Below, piece by piece: positions 54,024 to 63,296 of a DNA stretch of 64,000 nucleotides; the stretch's first letter is position 1, and every line of letters begins with the position of its first letter. The notes below the pieces were generated by a model. The model saw only the letters and a program-made list of their open reading frames with translations, was not told where the DNA came from and did not search any database. Both the position numbers and the translations under genes were made by a program. This DNA comes from Candidatus Nitrospira nitrosa (GTDB lineage: Bacteria; Nitrospirota; Nitrospiria; Nitrospirales; Nitrospiraceae): contig NZ_CZQA01000010.1 in NCBI RefSeq assembly GCF_001458735.1, positions 124,001 through 188,000 of the forward strand. The letters are read 5' to 3'.

Positions 54024-57000
54024 ATGCCGCACCTTCCCAATATGGCTTTTGGGACACAAGACGACCACTCACATGCGCCTGAAGCACCGGTCACTCCCGG
54101 CTGGGTCGGAAGTCGGACCACCGATTCCTCCATGAACAAACAGATGACACCTCCGTTCTCTATCTACTCCGGCTTGATGCTTGCCATAGCCTATGTCGTC
54201 CTTGGCAAACTCGGGCTCATGCTGGCCATCCAGCCGGGATACGCCTCAGGAATCTTTCCACCTGCAGGTCTGGCAATTGCCGCGGCCTATCTCTGGGGAA
54301 GTCCAGCGCTTCCATGGATCGTTCTGGGATCTCTTACGCTCAACCTCTCGGTCACTGCCGCTCCCCTACAGACCTCAGCGACTGTGGCTGCCCTCTGTAT
54401 CGCCATGGCTTCTGCTTTACAGTCGTGGTTCGGACGGGCTGTGTTGCAACGCACCGTTGGCCTGACAACGGGTCTTGAGACCATCGAACATATCGGCGGG
54501 TACCTCCTGGCCGCTCCATTCATCTGCCTCATGGGCGCGTCTTTGTCCGTGGCCAGCCTGGTTCAGCTGAGAGTCATTCCATCGGATCAGGCCTTCGTGG
54601 CATGGCTGACATGGGCGATCGGCGATACCTTGGGCATGGTGTCGATCTTCCCGATTATGCTGGCACTCTTCGGCAAACCCGACTCGGTCTGGAGAGGTCG
54701 TCGGTTGATCGTCTCGTCGATCATGGCCGTTTCCGTCACGCTCGTGGGGATTGCGTATGTCAGTACCCACCAGATCGAGTCGGCACAAATAACCCAGCGC
54801 TTTCACTTCCAAGCCGACCGTCTGGCTAAGAAGATCCAGGATCATTTTGACGAACAGGAATTCATCCTTGAGCAGCTGGATAGGGCCCTGTCCATGTCTC
54901 AGCGTGAACCAATAAGCCATAAAGCCTTTGGAGCGCTTGCGCAGCCCGCGTTGAGTCGGTTTCCCATGCTACAAGCGATCGAGTGGGCACCGGAGATTCC
55001 GTTGGACCGACGCGCGATGTTCGAAGCGTCCCAGAAACAATGGCTTCCGGAGTTTGTGATTACCCAGCGTAACGAGTCAGGCACGATCGTCCCCGTACTG
55101 GACCGGCCCATCTACTACCCGGTCACCTATGTCGAGCCGCTCGCCCAAAACCGGAAAGCTCTCGGCTTTGATCTAGGCTCAACCCCGACCCGCAAAGCAG
55201 CAGTTTTACAGGCGCGCCAAGCCGAGAGCCCCATCGCGACCGAGCCAGTCACGCTTGTACAGGAGCAGGGTACTCAACAGGGCATCCTGCTGATCCGACG
55301 CATTCAATCCGGTGCCAATGCACCGGGATTCGTCATCACGGTCTTACGAGCAGGTGACTTCATCGGGAAGTTACTTCCCGAGGGAGGTGAACTGACGGTC
55401 AGTCTCGTGGACGTCGAGCAGAATACGATGATCTACGGGACTCGCCTAACGACAGCTCATGAGACGGTATCTACACACAGCCTGCGGTTCGGTGGAAGGC
55501 AGTATCACCTATCCATCAAGCCATCCTCAGCAATCGTCGCCGCCTTTCCCGACTGGCAAAGCTGGGGTCTGCTGCTCGGAGGCATCCTGGGGGATGCCTT
55601 GCTGGGAGCCGTGTTGCTTCTGATCACCGGGACCACGAACCACGTACAAACACAAGTCGAAGAGCGCACTCAACAGCTGGCCCTGAAAAGCGATCTCTTG
55701 CAGGCCATCATCGATACCGTTCCCGTGCGTGTATTCTGGAAAGATCGAGCATTGCGCTACCTCGGCTGTAATCCTGCCTTCGCACGGGATGCCGGAAAAA
55801 GCGATCCCAGTGAGCTGCTTGGTAAAAGCGATTATGATCTCGTCTGGGCAAACGAGGCAGCTCAATATCAAACCGATGACATGACGGTTATCACGTCCGA
55901 AAGCCCGAGGATGGCCTTCGACGAGCCGCAAACCACCCCGTCCGGCCAGACAGCCTGGTTACGGACCTCGAAGGTGCCGCTCAAAAATCAGGAAAACCAG
56001 ATCATCGGTGTATTGGGTACATACGAAGATATTTCGGAACAGCGAGCCACAGAAGCCCGGTTACGTGCATCAGAAGAGCGCTTCACCTTGGCTATGCAAG
56101 CCGCGACGGACGGCCTGTGGGACTGGAACATTGAGACCCAGATCACGTACCTGTCCCCTCAATGGAAAGCGATGCTGGGCTATGCGGACAAGGAGCTCGA
56201 CGACAGCTTCGCCACCTGGGAACGGTTAGTGGACGAAGCCGGCCGGGTACGGACCATGGGGCTCATTCATGACTGTCTCTATGGAAAAAGCAATGGGTTT
56301 AGGTCTGAGTTCCGGATGCGTCACAAAGACGGCCACTGGGTCGATATCCTGTCCAGAGCAATGATCGTTCGAGATCAGAATGGGAAGCCCGTACGCATGG
56401 TCGGCACCCATGTGGATATCACTGAACACAATGCGGTCGCAAGACAGCTGGAAGAGGCTGCGGGGATCATGGAGAAGCAGAACCAGGCACTCGTCGTCGC
56501 ACACGAACAGGCCAAGAAGTCAGCCGAGGCCAAGAGTGTCTTCCTGGCATCCATGAGCCACGAAATCCGTACACCATTGAACGCAATTATCGGGATGGCC
56601 GACTTGCTCCAAGAAACCTCTCTGAGCCAAGACCAGGCAGACTATGTCCAACTCTTCGGCCAAGCCGCCGACCATCTCATGGGCTTGATCAACAGTATCC
56701 TGGACCTTTCCAAGATCGAAGCCGGCGAGCTGCGGCTAGAACAGATCTCCTTCAATCCTCATGAACTGGTGACCACAGTGCAAGACTTGATGGCTGTGAA
56801 TGCCGAGACCAAGCAACTCACGCTGGACGTGCAGATGCATCCCGATCTTCCCTCCACTGTCACCGGCGATCCCATGCGTCTACGACAAGTCCTCATGAAT
56901 CTTGTCGGGAATGCCATCAAGTTCACGGAGCACGGACAGGTCGTGCTGACGGTCAATGCCGCAGGCCCCGATTGCATGCGGTTTGTGGTCTCGGATACCG

Positions 57001-57674
57001 GCATCGGGATTCCGCCGGACAAGCTTCCGTTCATCTTTGAGAGCTTCACACAAGGAGATGCGAGCACCACCCGGAAGTACGGCGGCACGGGTCTAGGACT
57101 CTCCATTTGCCAGCAATTAGTCTCCCTGATGAAGGGGCAACTTAAAGCAACAAGCACCGTCGGGGTCGGCTCGACGTTTGAATTCACCATCCGTTTGCCG
57201 AGCGTGATCGACACAGTGACACCGCTAGCAAATAGCCACGTTCGGGAACAAACCGAGCCGGTCTCCGCACCGTCATCGCGACGGCTCAATATTTTGGTCG
57301 TCGACGATCTCGAAGATAATCGTGCGATTGTGGCGCACTACCTGAAGAACAGTTACTATGTCATCGAGATGGCTGAAAATGGCCAAATGGCCGTCGAGAA
57401 ATTTCAGACAGGCAGGTACGACCTTGTGCTCATGGATGTGCAAATGCCGCTTATGGACGGGCTTCAGGCCACCAGCGCGATTCGTCAATGGGAGCGGGCT
57501 CACCACCGTATCCCCACCCCGATTCTTGCGCTCACCGCCCATGCCCTTGAGGAGGATGCGAAGAAAAGCCTGGATGCCGGCTGCACCGCACATTTAACCA
57601 AGCCGATTAAAAAGCAGACGCTGCTCAGAGCAATCAGCGATTATATCTCGCCGGACACCGAGCGAGCAGCATAG
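54024..57674 (+). CDS. Hybrid histidine kinase: MASE1-CHASE-PAS-PAS-HisKA-HATPase-REC
   Basis: This is a 1216-residue membrane sensor. Residues 45-250 are a MASE1-type multi-helix domain (GYASGIFPPAGLAIAAAYLW). Residues 260-460 are a periplasmic CHASE domain (IEWAPEIPLDRRAMFEA), and a helix follows near 512-535. PAS domains lie at about 555-670 and 680-800. The HisKA has H846 in SMSHEIRTPLN. The HATPase has N-box VGNAIKFTEHG and GGTGLGLSI. A C-terminal receiver has D1138 in VLMDVQMPLMDG. The frame has no Hpt domain, so phosphate must pass to a separate Hpt protein. A later ATG at 54132 is possible; neither has a strong ribosome site. It is divergent from cheR. Confidence 0.87.
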   Translation: MPHLPNMAFGTQDDHSHAPEAPVTPGWVGSRTTDSSMNKQMTPPFSIYSGLMLAIAYVVLGKLGLMLAIQPGYASGIFPPAGLAIAAAYLWGSPALPWIVLGSLTLNLSVTAAPLQTSATVAALCIAMASALQSWFGRAVLQRTVGLTTGLETIEHIGGYLLAAPFICLMGASLSVASLVQLRVIPSDQAFVAWLTWAIGDTLGMVSIFPIMLALFGKPDSVWRGRRLIVSSIMAVSVTLVGIAYVSTHQIESAQITQRFHFQADRLAKKIQDHFDEQEFILEQLDRALSMSQREPISHKAFGALAQPALSRFPMLQAIEWAPEIPLDRRAMFEASQKQWLPEFVITQRNESGTIVPVLDRPIYYPVTYVEPLAQNRKALGFDLGSTPTRKAAVLQARQAESPIATEPVTLVQEQGTQQGILLIRRIQSGANAPGFVITVLRAGDFIGKLLPEGGELTVSLVDVEQNTMIYGTRLTTAHETVSTHSLRFGGRQYHLSIKPSSAIVAAFPDWQSWGLLLGGILGDALLGAVLLLITGTTNHVQTQVEERTQQLALKSDLLQAIIDTVPVRVFWKDRALRYLGCNPAFARDAGKSDPSELLGKSDYDLVWANEAAQYQTDDMTVITSESPRMAFDEPQTTPSGQTAWLRTSKVPLKNQENQIIGVLGTYEDISEQRATEARLRASEERFTLAMQAATDGLWDWNIETQITYLSPQWKAMLGYADKELDDSFATWERLVDEAGRVRTMGLIHDCLYGKSNGFRSEFRMRHKDGHWVDILSRAMIVRDQNGKPVRMVGTHVDITEHNAVARQLEEAAGIMEKQNQALVVAHEQAKKSAEAKSVFLASMSHEIRTPLNAIIGMADLLQETSLSQDQADYVQLFGQAADHLMGLINSILDLSKIEAGELRLEQISFNPHELVTTVQDLMAVNAETKQLTLDVQMHPDLPSTVTGDPMRLRQVLMNLVGNAIKFTEHGQVVLTVNAAGPDCMRFVVSDTGIGIPPDKLPFIFESFTQGDASTTRKYGGTGLGLSICQQLVSLMKGQLKATSTVGVGSTFEFTIRLPSVIDTVTPLANSHVREQTEPVSAPSSRRLNILVVDDLEDNRAIVAHYLKNSYYVIEMAENGQMAVEKFQTGRYDLVLMDVQMPLMDGLQATSAIRQWERAHHRIPTPILALTAHALEEDAKKSLDAGCTAHLTKPIKKQTLLRAISDYISPDTERAA

Positions 57675-57757
57675 GACGTTGCCGGAGATCGTACGATGGC
57701 CCATTGTTACTGTTGCACACTCGAGCAAACACCCTACTCACTGGGCTGGAGGGGTGC

Positions 57758-60700
57758 ATGAAGAGATTTCGAGACCTGAGCATTCTGAGTAAACTGGCCA
57801 TAGCGTTTGGCTTCATGGAGCTGCTGCTGGTTGGAATGAGTGTGCTCTCCGTTCGAAGTACTATCCAGTTCCATGATCGTATCGATACTCTCTACCAGAC
57901 CCACGTACTTCCAACCACTCACCTCTACGATCTGCGCGCCACAAGTTTCAAAATGCAAACAGCGATTGTCCGGCATATTCTGGCCTATGGATCGGCCATG
58001 ATGGAGACCCAAGAAACTGAGATTGCCGCATTAGACGAGGCATTCCACGTACAGCTGAAAGGCTATGCGAAATATGTCATATCACGAGAAGAGCAGGCAC
58101 TCTACGAGGACATCATGGCACGGTGGCACGACGTTCAAGCTGCGCGAGCGAAGGTGCTCCACCTGAGTAGGCTCTATAGTAAAGATGCCGCTGACGATAT
58201 CCAACGAGGCGAAGGGGCTGTCCAGCTTGCGGCATTCACTGCGGCGATTCAACGGCTTATCGAGCTGAACAAGGAGCTGGCTGCGGACGCGTATACCGCC
58301 AACACGACAGAGGTGTCAGATGTCATCCACTACATGCTCCTGATTACGCTTGGAGGATTGGCCTCTGGACTGTTCCTGGGATGGAACATCTCCCGGAAGA
58401 TCTCAGCTGGCCTAAACAACATCGTCACGGCGACCACCGCGATGAGATCCGGCCAGCTTCAGGCCCGAGCGAACCTCACCTCACAAGATGAAATCGGACA
58501 ACTGGCACAGGCGTTCAATGAGATGGCGGCGAAGATCGAGACCGATGTGGCAGACGTACTCGAAGCAAAACACACGATGATGGCTATCGATCATACCTAT
58601 TCCATCATCGAGTTCAACTTGGACGGGACGATCATCGGCGCAAACGAAAACTTCTTAAGATTGAGCGGGTATGCCAAGGATGAATTGATTGGCTCCCATC
58701 ACCGGATTTTGTGCGATCCGACTTACGTGAAGAGCAACGACTACGCAACTTTTTGGGAAAGGCTCGCTCAAGGACACTTCGAGACCGGCACGTACCAGCG
58801 GATCACCAAAGGCGGAAAGCCCATCTGGATTCAAACGTCCTATAACCCGACCCTCAACGCCAATGGCGAAATCTATAAAATTGTCAAGTTCGCCACTGAT
58901 ATCACAGCTCAAAAGGAGGCGGAGATTGCCCGACATGAACAGGAAACGCGCCTGCAAGCGATCGTCAGTAATGCGGTAGACGGAATTGTGACAATCAACG
59001 ACCGCGGCATCATCGAATCGTTCAACCTAGCGGCTGAGCGCATGTTCGGCTACACCTCGGCCGAGGCCATCGGGCAGAATGTCAAACTGCTCATGCCGGA
59101 GCCGTATCGATCAGAACATGACGGCTATCTTGATAACTACAAGAAAAGCGGTCATCCGAAAATCATCGGGATCGGGCGCGAAGTGGTCGGTCAACGGAAA
59201 GACGGGTCGACCTTTCCGCTTGAATTGGCCGTCAGTGAGCTTCACTTGCAAGGGCGTCGCCTCTTTACCGGCATTCTACGCGATATCACTGAACGCGCTG
59301 CAGCCGCAACTAAACTTGAGCAGGCGGCGATTCAAATGGAGTGCATCAATCTCGAGCTGGAAATGGCGAATGACGAGGTGCGGGAAGCAACCGAAACGAA
59401 GAGCGCCTTCCTGGCATCCATGAGCCATGAGATCCGAACTCCAATGAACTCGATCGTCGGCATGGCGCAGCTGCTCGGCGAAACATCCCTCACCCCTGAA
59501 CAACAGGACTACACACAGCGTCTCAGGCGAGCCAGCGATCACTTACTGGATCTGATCAACGACATTCTGGATCTCTCAAAAATTGAATCCGGACATTTGG
59601 AACTAGAAACGGTCCCCATCGACCTACACAATCTTCTGGAGAACGTCGGTGAGATGATGGCCTTGCGCGCTCATGCCAAACAGATCGACTTCGTCCTGCG
59701 GGCATGCCCTGGCCTCCCTGACGGAGTCTCCGGAGATCCGACGAGGCTCCGTCAGATCCTCGTGAATCTGGTAGGCAACGCGATAAAATTCACGGAAACG
59801 GGTCAGGTCCTGGTTCAGGTCGAATCGACCGAAGCCAACCAGGTCCGGTTTTCCGTCTCGGATACCGGCATCGGCATTCCGGCCGAGAAGCTCGATTCCA
59901 TCTTTGACGGCTTTTCTCAAGCCGATGCGTCCACAACCAGAAAATATGGCGGCACAGGGCTCGGCCTCAACATCTGCAAACGCCTCGTGAAGCTGATGGA
60001 CGGCGACATCTCCGTGACCAGCACTCCTGGAATCGGTTCCGACTTTGTCTTCACGGTTCCCTTGCCCACCGTACCGCTTGAGACGACGCCGGCGGGCCTA
60101 GATCTCCATGTCCTGAAAGAGACACGCATTCTCGTCGTGGACGATCACCAACCGACACGCCTCGTCATCACTGAGATCCTCTCAGCAGCCGACGCACTCG
60201 TCAGCGACGTAGCCTCAGGTCCATTGGCGATGAGCTTCCTCCAGGCCGCTCAGACCGATAATCAGCCGGTGCAGCTCATGATTGTGGATCATCGCATGCC
60301 TGACATGGATGGCCTCGAACTTGTACAAGCAGTCCGGGCTATGCCCTCCGGGAAGGACCTTCCGGTCCTGTTTCTACTCTCGAATTCTCAAGAGTCAGAC
60401 CGCAAGCATTTACAAGAGCTTACCCGTACGCATCCCATTCTCAAACCGGTTTCACGGACAAAGTTACTTGTGACGGTCAGAGACGCACTCGCAGGACAGT
60501 CTCTCTCGGTCAATCTCAATCCCGACCATGCTGCTGGAACGAGTCGACGTCCACTTCGAATCCTGTTGGTCGACGACTTGGAAGACAATCGAGATCTCGT
60601 CATCTTCTTCCTCAAAAGCCTGCCGTACTCAGTGGACACAGCCGAAAACGGTTTGGAAGCGGTCGAAAGGATTCGCACCACTTCGTATGATATCGTTCTC

Positions 60701-60943
60701 ATGGACGTACAGATGCCGCGTATGGACGGTCTCCAAGCCACAGCAACGATCCGCCAATGGGAACGGACGGAAGGTCGGCGACCTACACCCATCATCGCTC
60801 TCACAGCCCAGGCGCTGACTGAAGAACGAGAGAAGGCTCTGGCGGCAGGGTATACGGCCCATCTGACAAAACCGATCAAGAAGCCAGATTTGCTGAAGGC
60901 CATCGAGGGTTATACCGCTTTGATCCAAGACCAAGCCGCCTGA
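57758..60943 (+). CDS. Hybrid histidine kinase: 4HB-HAMP-PAS-PAS-HisKA-HATPase-REC-REC
   Basis: This is a sensor of about 1061 residues. Two membrane helices (about 13-33 and 190-212) enclose a four-helix-bundle periplasmic domain like that of chemoreceptors (MCP 4HB type). HAMP follows to about 265. PAS domains lie at about 280-390 and 400-520 (IDHTYSIIEFNLDGTIIGAN, AVDGIVTINDRGIIESFN). The HisKA has H557 in SMSHEIRTPMN, and the HATPase ends with GGTGLGLNI. Two receivers follow, with D844 (VDHRMPDMDG) and D983 (VLMDVQMPRMDG). The ATG at 57758 has GGAGG 5 bases upstream, better than an opening at 57704. The first receiver may be regulatory and the second is the likelier relay. Confidence 0.88.
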   Translation: MKRFRDLSILSKLAIAFGFMELLLVGMSVLSVRSTIQFHDRIDTLYQTHVLPTTHLYDLRATSFKMQTAIVRHILAYGSAMMETQETEIAALDEAFHVQLKGYAKYVISREEQALYEDIMARWHDVQAARAKVLHLSRLYSKDAADDIQRGEGAVQLAAFTAAIQRLIELNKELAADAYTANTTEVSDVIHYMLLITLGGLASGLFLGWNISRKISAGLNNIVTATTAMRSGQLQARANLTSQDEIGQLAQAFNEMAAKIETDVADVLEAKHTMMAIDHTYSIIEFNLDGTIIGANENFLRLSGYAKDELIGSHHRILCDPTYVKSNDYATFWERLAQGHFETGTYQRITKGGKPIWIQTSYNPTLNANGEIYKIVKFATDITAQKEAEIARHEQETRLQAIVSNAVDGIVTINDRGIIESFNLAAERMFGYTSAEAIGQNVKLLMPEPYRSEHDGYLDNYKKSGHPKIIGIGREVVGQRKDGSTFPLELAVSELHLQGRRLFTGILRDITERAAAATKLEQAAIQMECINLELEMANDEVREATETKSAFLASMSHEIRTPMNSIVGMAQLLGETSLTPEQQDYTQRLRRASDHLLDLINDILDLSKIESGHLELETVPIDLHNLLENVGEMMALRAHAKQIDFVLRACPGLPDGVSGDPTRLRQILVNLVGNAIKFTETGQVLVQVESTEANQVRFSVSDTGIGIPAEKLDSIFDGFSQADASTTRKYGGTGLGLNICKRLVKLMDGDISVTSTPGIGSDFVFTVPLPTVPLETTPAGLDLHVLKETRILVVDDHQPTRLVITEILSAADALVSDVASGPLAMSFLQAAQTDNQPVQLMIVDHRMPDMDGLELVQAVRAMPSGKDLPVLFLLSNSQESDRKHLQELTRTHPILKPVSRTKLLVTVRDALAGQSLSVNLNPDHAAGTSRRPLRILLVDDLEDNRDLVIFFLKSLPYSVDTAENGLEAVERIRTTSYDIVLMDVQMPRMDGLQATATIRQWERTEGRRPTPIIALTAQALTEEREKALAAGYTAHLTKPIKKPDLLKAIEGYTALIQDQAA

Positions 60944-60965
60944 CCGGTGAAGGAGGGGTTCAAGA

Positions 60966-61361
60966 ATGGATAAACCGATTCTTTTTCTGGTTGAAGACGA
61001 AGAAGATACCGCCTCCCTCATTCGAATGATTATGGAAGAAGAAGGCTACGAGATAATCCACGCGAGCGACGGCAGGCAGGCACAGGTCAAGATCAATGCA
61101 CTACCACCGCCGGCGCTCGTGCTTCTGGATATGGAACTTCCATACCTGCATGGACTTGAACTCCTGGCCCAGATTCGGAAAAAGACGACCTGGAACGGTG
61201 CCCCGGTCGTCATGCTGACCGCCGACAGCGATCAAACGCGCATCTGCAAGGCAATCGTAGCGGGTGCATCTGACTATATCTTGAAGCCGTTCAAGCGAGA
61301 GTCCTTGCTGGCACGGCTTGCCCGTTTCCGAGCGCCTGGGTTGAAACGTCGTACAGCCTAG
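60966..61361 (+). CDS. Single-domain response regulator
   Basis: This 131-residue protein is one receiver domain with no output domain: FLVEDEEDTASLI acidic pocket, phospho-acceptor D55 in LVLLDMELPYLHG and K in DYILKPFK. It starts 23 bases after the second hybrid kinase with AGGAGG upstream and precedes an Hpt gene. It may accept phosphate from the kinases through that Hpt, acting as a phosphate sink or by binding a partner. Confidence 0.87.
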   Translation: MDKPILFLVEDEEDTASLIRMIMEEEGYEIIHASDGRQAQVKINALPPPALVLLDMELPYLHGLELLAQIRKKTTWNGAPVVMLTADSDQTRICKAIVAGASDYILKPFKRESLLARLARFRAPGLKRRTA

Positions 61362-61373
61362 AAGGAGCATCGT

Positions 61374-61709
61374 ATGTCGGACCCGTCACTGAATACACCA
61401 TCAATGACTGAGCCTCCGGAGATCGTTCATGTTGATGCCTCTTTCGAACCGCTGATACCGCGCTTTATGGTCAATCGAAAAAAAGAAATCGTCACGATGC
61501 GGCAGGCCCTCACAGAACAGGACTTTGAGACGGTGCGAAGTGTCGCACATGGGATGAAAGGCGTCGGTGGGAGCTACGGATTCGACCGGGTTACTGAACT
61601 CGCCGCCATGATTGAGCAGGCAGCCAAATCGGCAGATGCCTCGAGCATCACGCAACACTTGCACACTTTGGAAAGCTATTTGAACAACATCCAGATCGCC
61701 TACGACTGA
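61374..61709 (+). CDS. Hpt phosphotransfer-domain protein
   Basis: This 111-residue helical protein has the HPt signature RSVAHGMKGVGGSYGFDRV with phospho-acceptor H59. It follows the single-domain regulator by 12 bases. Both hybrid kinases upstream end in receivers and lack an Hpt, so this protein is the natural relay between them and the regulator. It is the last plus-strand gene before a convergent terminator. Confidence 0.85.
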   Translation: MSDPSLNTPSMTEPPEIVHVDASFEPLIPRFMVNRKKEIVTMRQALTEQDFETVRSVAHGMKGVGGSYGFDRVTELAAMIEQAAKSADASSITQHLHTLESYLNNIQIAYD

Positions 61710-61717
61710 CCCGCTCC

Positions 61718-61774
61718 CGGCCGCCGGAACAGGGTGAGCATCTCACCGGGAAAAGCCTCACGGCCGTTATTTTT
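61718..61774. terminator. Convergent terminator structure
   Basis: A six-base perfect stem GGTGAG-CAT-CTCACC (61733-61747) is nested in an outer pair of CGGCCG arms (61718-61723 and 61761-61766). On the plus strand the outer arm is followed by TTATTTTT, which overlaps the stop codon of the convergent HD-GYP gene. It fits a terminator for the hybrid-kinase operon. Confidence 0.5.
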
Positions 61775-63050
61775 CCGTCATTAAATACCCGTTGAGTTGC
61801 GTCGGCAACAAGGCATTCTTGACCCGTTCAGGCAGGGTCTTGGGATCTAAGCTTTTCTCGATCGAGATCGATCGTTCCCTCGCCAAATCAATGATCGCCG
61901 CTTGATCGTGCGAGGCATTCCGTTCATACAGCATGATGACCGGGCGCAAACGCTCCTGGCTATTGGTCTTGATCACCAACCCGAAGCTCCCATCGCTCAA
62001 TTCCACAAATGAGCCGGGCGGAAAGACGGTGACGGTCGCGATGAACGGATCGATGACGTCCGGACCATACTTATTCCGCAGTTTCGTATACAGATACGTC
62101 AAGGCTTGGCTTGGACTGAGGTAGCGCGCAGACCGCCGATCACTGACCCTCAGATTGTACTCAACGATCGTCCCGACCAATCGTGCCGTCTTGGTGATAT
62201 CCCCGTTGATGAGCTTCTTAGGATATCCGGTGCCGTCGAGATATTCCCGGTGTTGGTGGACAATCTCAATGATCTCGGGAGCCACATCAGGCATGCCTTC
62301 CAAGATCTCCTTCCCCAGTTGAGGATACATCCGAAGTAATTTAGCCTCGGTCGGCGAGAGGTCCTCCTCGCTCTTCAGGCGGACCGCCAACGGAACTCGA
62401 TTCATCCCGATGTTGTGAAAGAGTCCACCTATCCCGACGTGCTCGGTTTCTTCAGGGCTGAGACCGAGCGTCTTGGCCGTGAGTTTGGCAAGCGCACTCA
62501 CATTCAGCGCATGCATGGCCAACTCCTGGCCTGGTTCCGCCCGACTCTCTGCACAGACGAGACTCAGCAAGACAGGCTCCTGTGCCGTAACCTTGCCCAT
62601 CGTCTCCAAGATCTTGGTCGCCGCCTGCATGGTGCTCGGCTGTCCGGCATTGGCCATCGCCATGACGACCGACACATCATTGGTCGCCTTGGCATAGGTG
62701 CGCGAGTTGTCTTCGATGGCTTTGCGATGCTCCAGCGCCGTCTGAAGCTGCCGTTGTTTTTCCTTGAGGATCGACTGCTCGTCCTCCTCGGCATCCTTCT
62801 CGGTTTCGGCATCGATTTCAAAGGCACGGACGGGAACCGACGGCTTGGTCAGGGACTCGACGACATCAGCATGAGAGAGTTGGGGGTCATAAAACAGCTT
62901 GGTGAGGCGATGTTTCCGAATAATCGCGATTTCCGTCGGTGAGGAGACCGTAAAAACATTGCGGACGAAGGGATGTTCCATCCACGAATGGTCGATCTTG
63001 ATATAGAGCCCGACTCGTAGCAGCGTTGGATCAAGCGGGAGCCACGCCAT
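61767..63050 (-). CDS. HD-GYP-type protein with DUF3391 and altered metal-binding residues
   Basis: This 427-residue cytoplasmic protein has a DUF3391-like N-terminal domain (residues 1-90, LLRVGLYIKIDHSWMEHPF). An acidic coiled region lies at about 85-110 and an HD-GYP-type domain at 170-400. The metal-binding HD dyad reads H212-N213 (LFHNIGMNRVP), and the usual HHE reads HRE (267-269), followed by a normal DGTGYP. HD-GYP proteins hydrolyse c-di-GMP using two or three metal ions bound by those residues. Loss of the dyad aspartate suggests weak or no activity, perhaps a sensor role. GGAGGAG lies before the ATG. A close paralogue is encoded just upstream at the window edge. Confidence 0.85.
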   Translation of the reverse strand: MAWLPLDPTLLRVGLYIKIDHSWMEHPFVRNVFTVSSPTEIAIIRKHRLTKLFYDPQLSHADVVESLTKPSVPVRAFEIDAETEKDAEEDEQSILKEKQRQLQTALEHRKAIEDNSRTYAKATNDVSVVMAMANAGQPSTMQAATKILETMGKVTAQEPVLLSLVCAESRAEPGQELAMHALNVSALAKLTAKTLGLSPEETEHVGIGGLFHNIGMNRVPLAVRLKSEEDLSPTEAKLLRMYPQLGKEILEGMPDVAPEIIEIVHQHREYLDGTGYPKKLINGDITKTARLVGTIVEYNLRVSDRRSARYLSPSQALTYLYTKLRNKYGPDVIDPFIATVTVFPPGSFVELSDGSFGLVIKTNSQERLRPVIMLYERNASHDQAAIIDLARERSISIEKSLDPKTLPERVKNALLPTQLNGYLMTEK

Positions 63051-63144
63051 AGTAGAGACTCTCCTCCTACACCCGCGATAGGTGAGCGAGCAAGCTCCAT
63101 CCGGTGTAGGGTTTCATAAATACGCTGGCGTGGTTCGATCGTGC

Positions 63145-63202
63145 GAGCCCTTCGAACAAGCTCAGGGGAAGCCTATCGAAAAGCCTGTCGTTCGCCGGGC
63201 TC
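63145..63202. repeat. REP-like palindromic element
   Basis: GAGCCC (63145-63150) and GGGCTC (63197-63202) enclose CCCTTCGAACAAGCTCAGGG and a TCGTTCGCCGGGCTC stretch. This resembles the widespread CTTCGACAAGCTCAGG-type intergenic palindromes of environmental bacteria. It lies between the two HD-GYP paralogues. Confidence 0.5.
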
Positions 63203-63296
63203 GGTTCACAATTTACAAGACCCGGCTCGAACGAAACATTCACAGTACGGAACGGATGGATACTGCGCAAATATGTATGCGTGTTCCTCAAGACCG

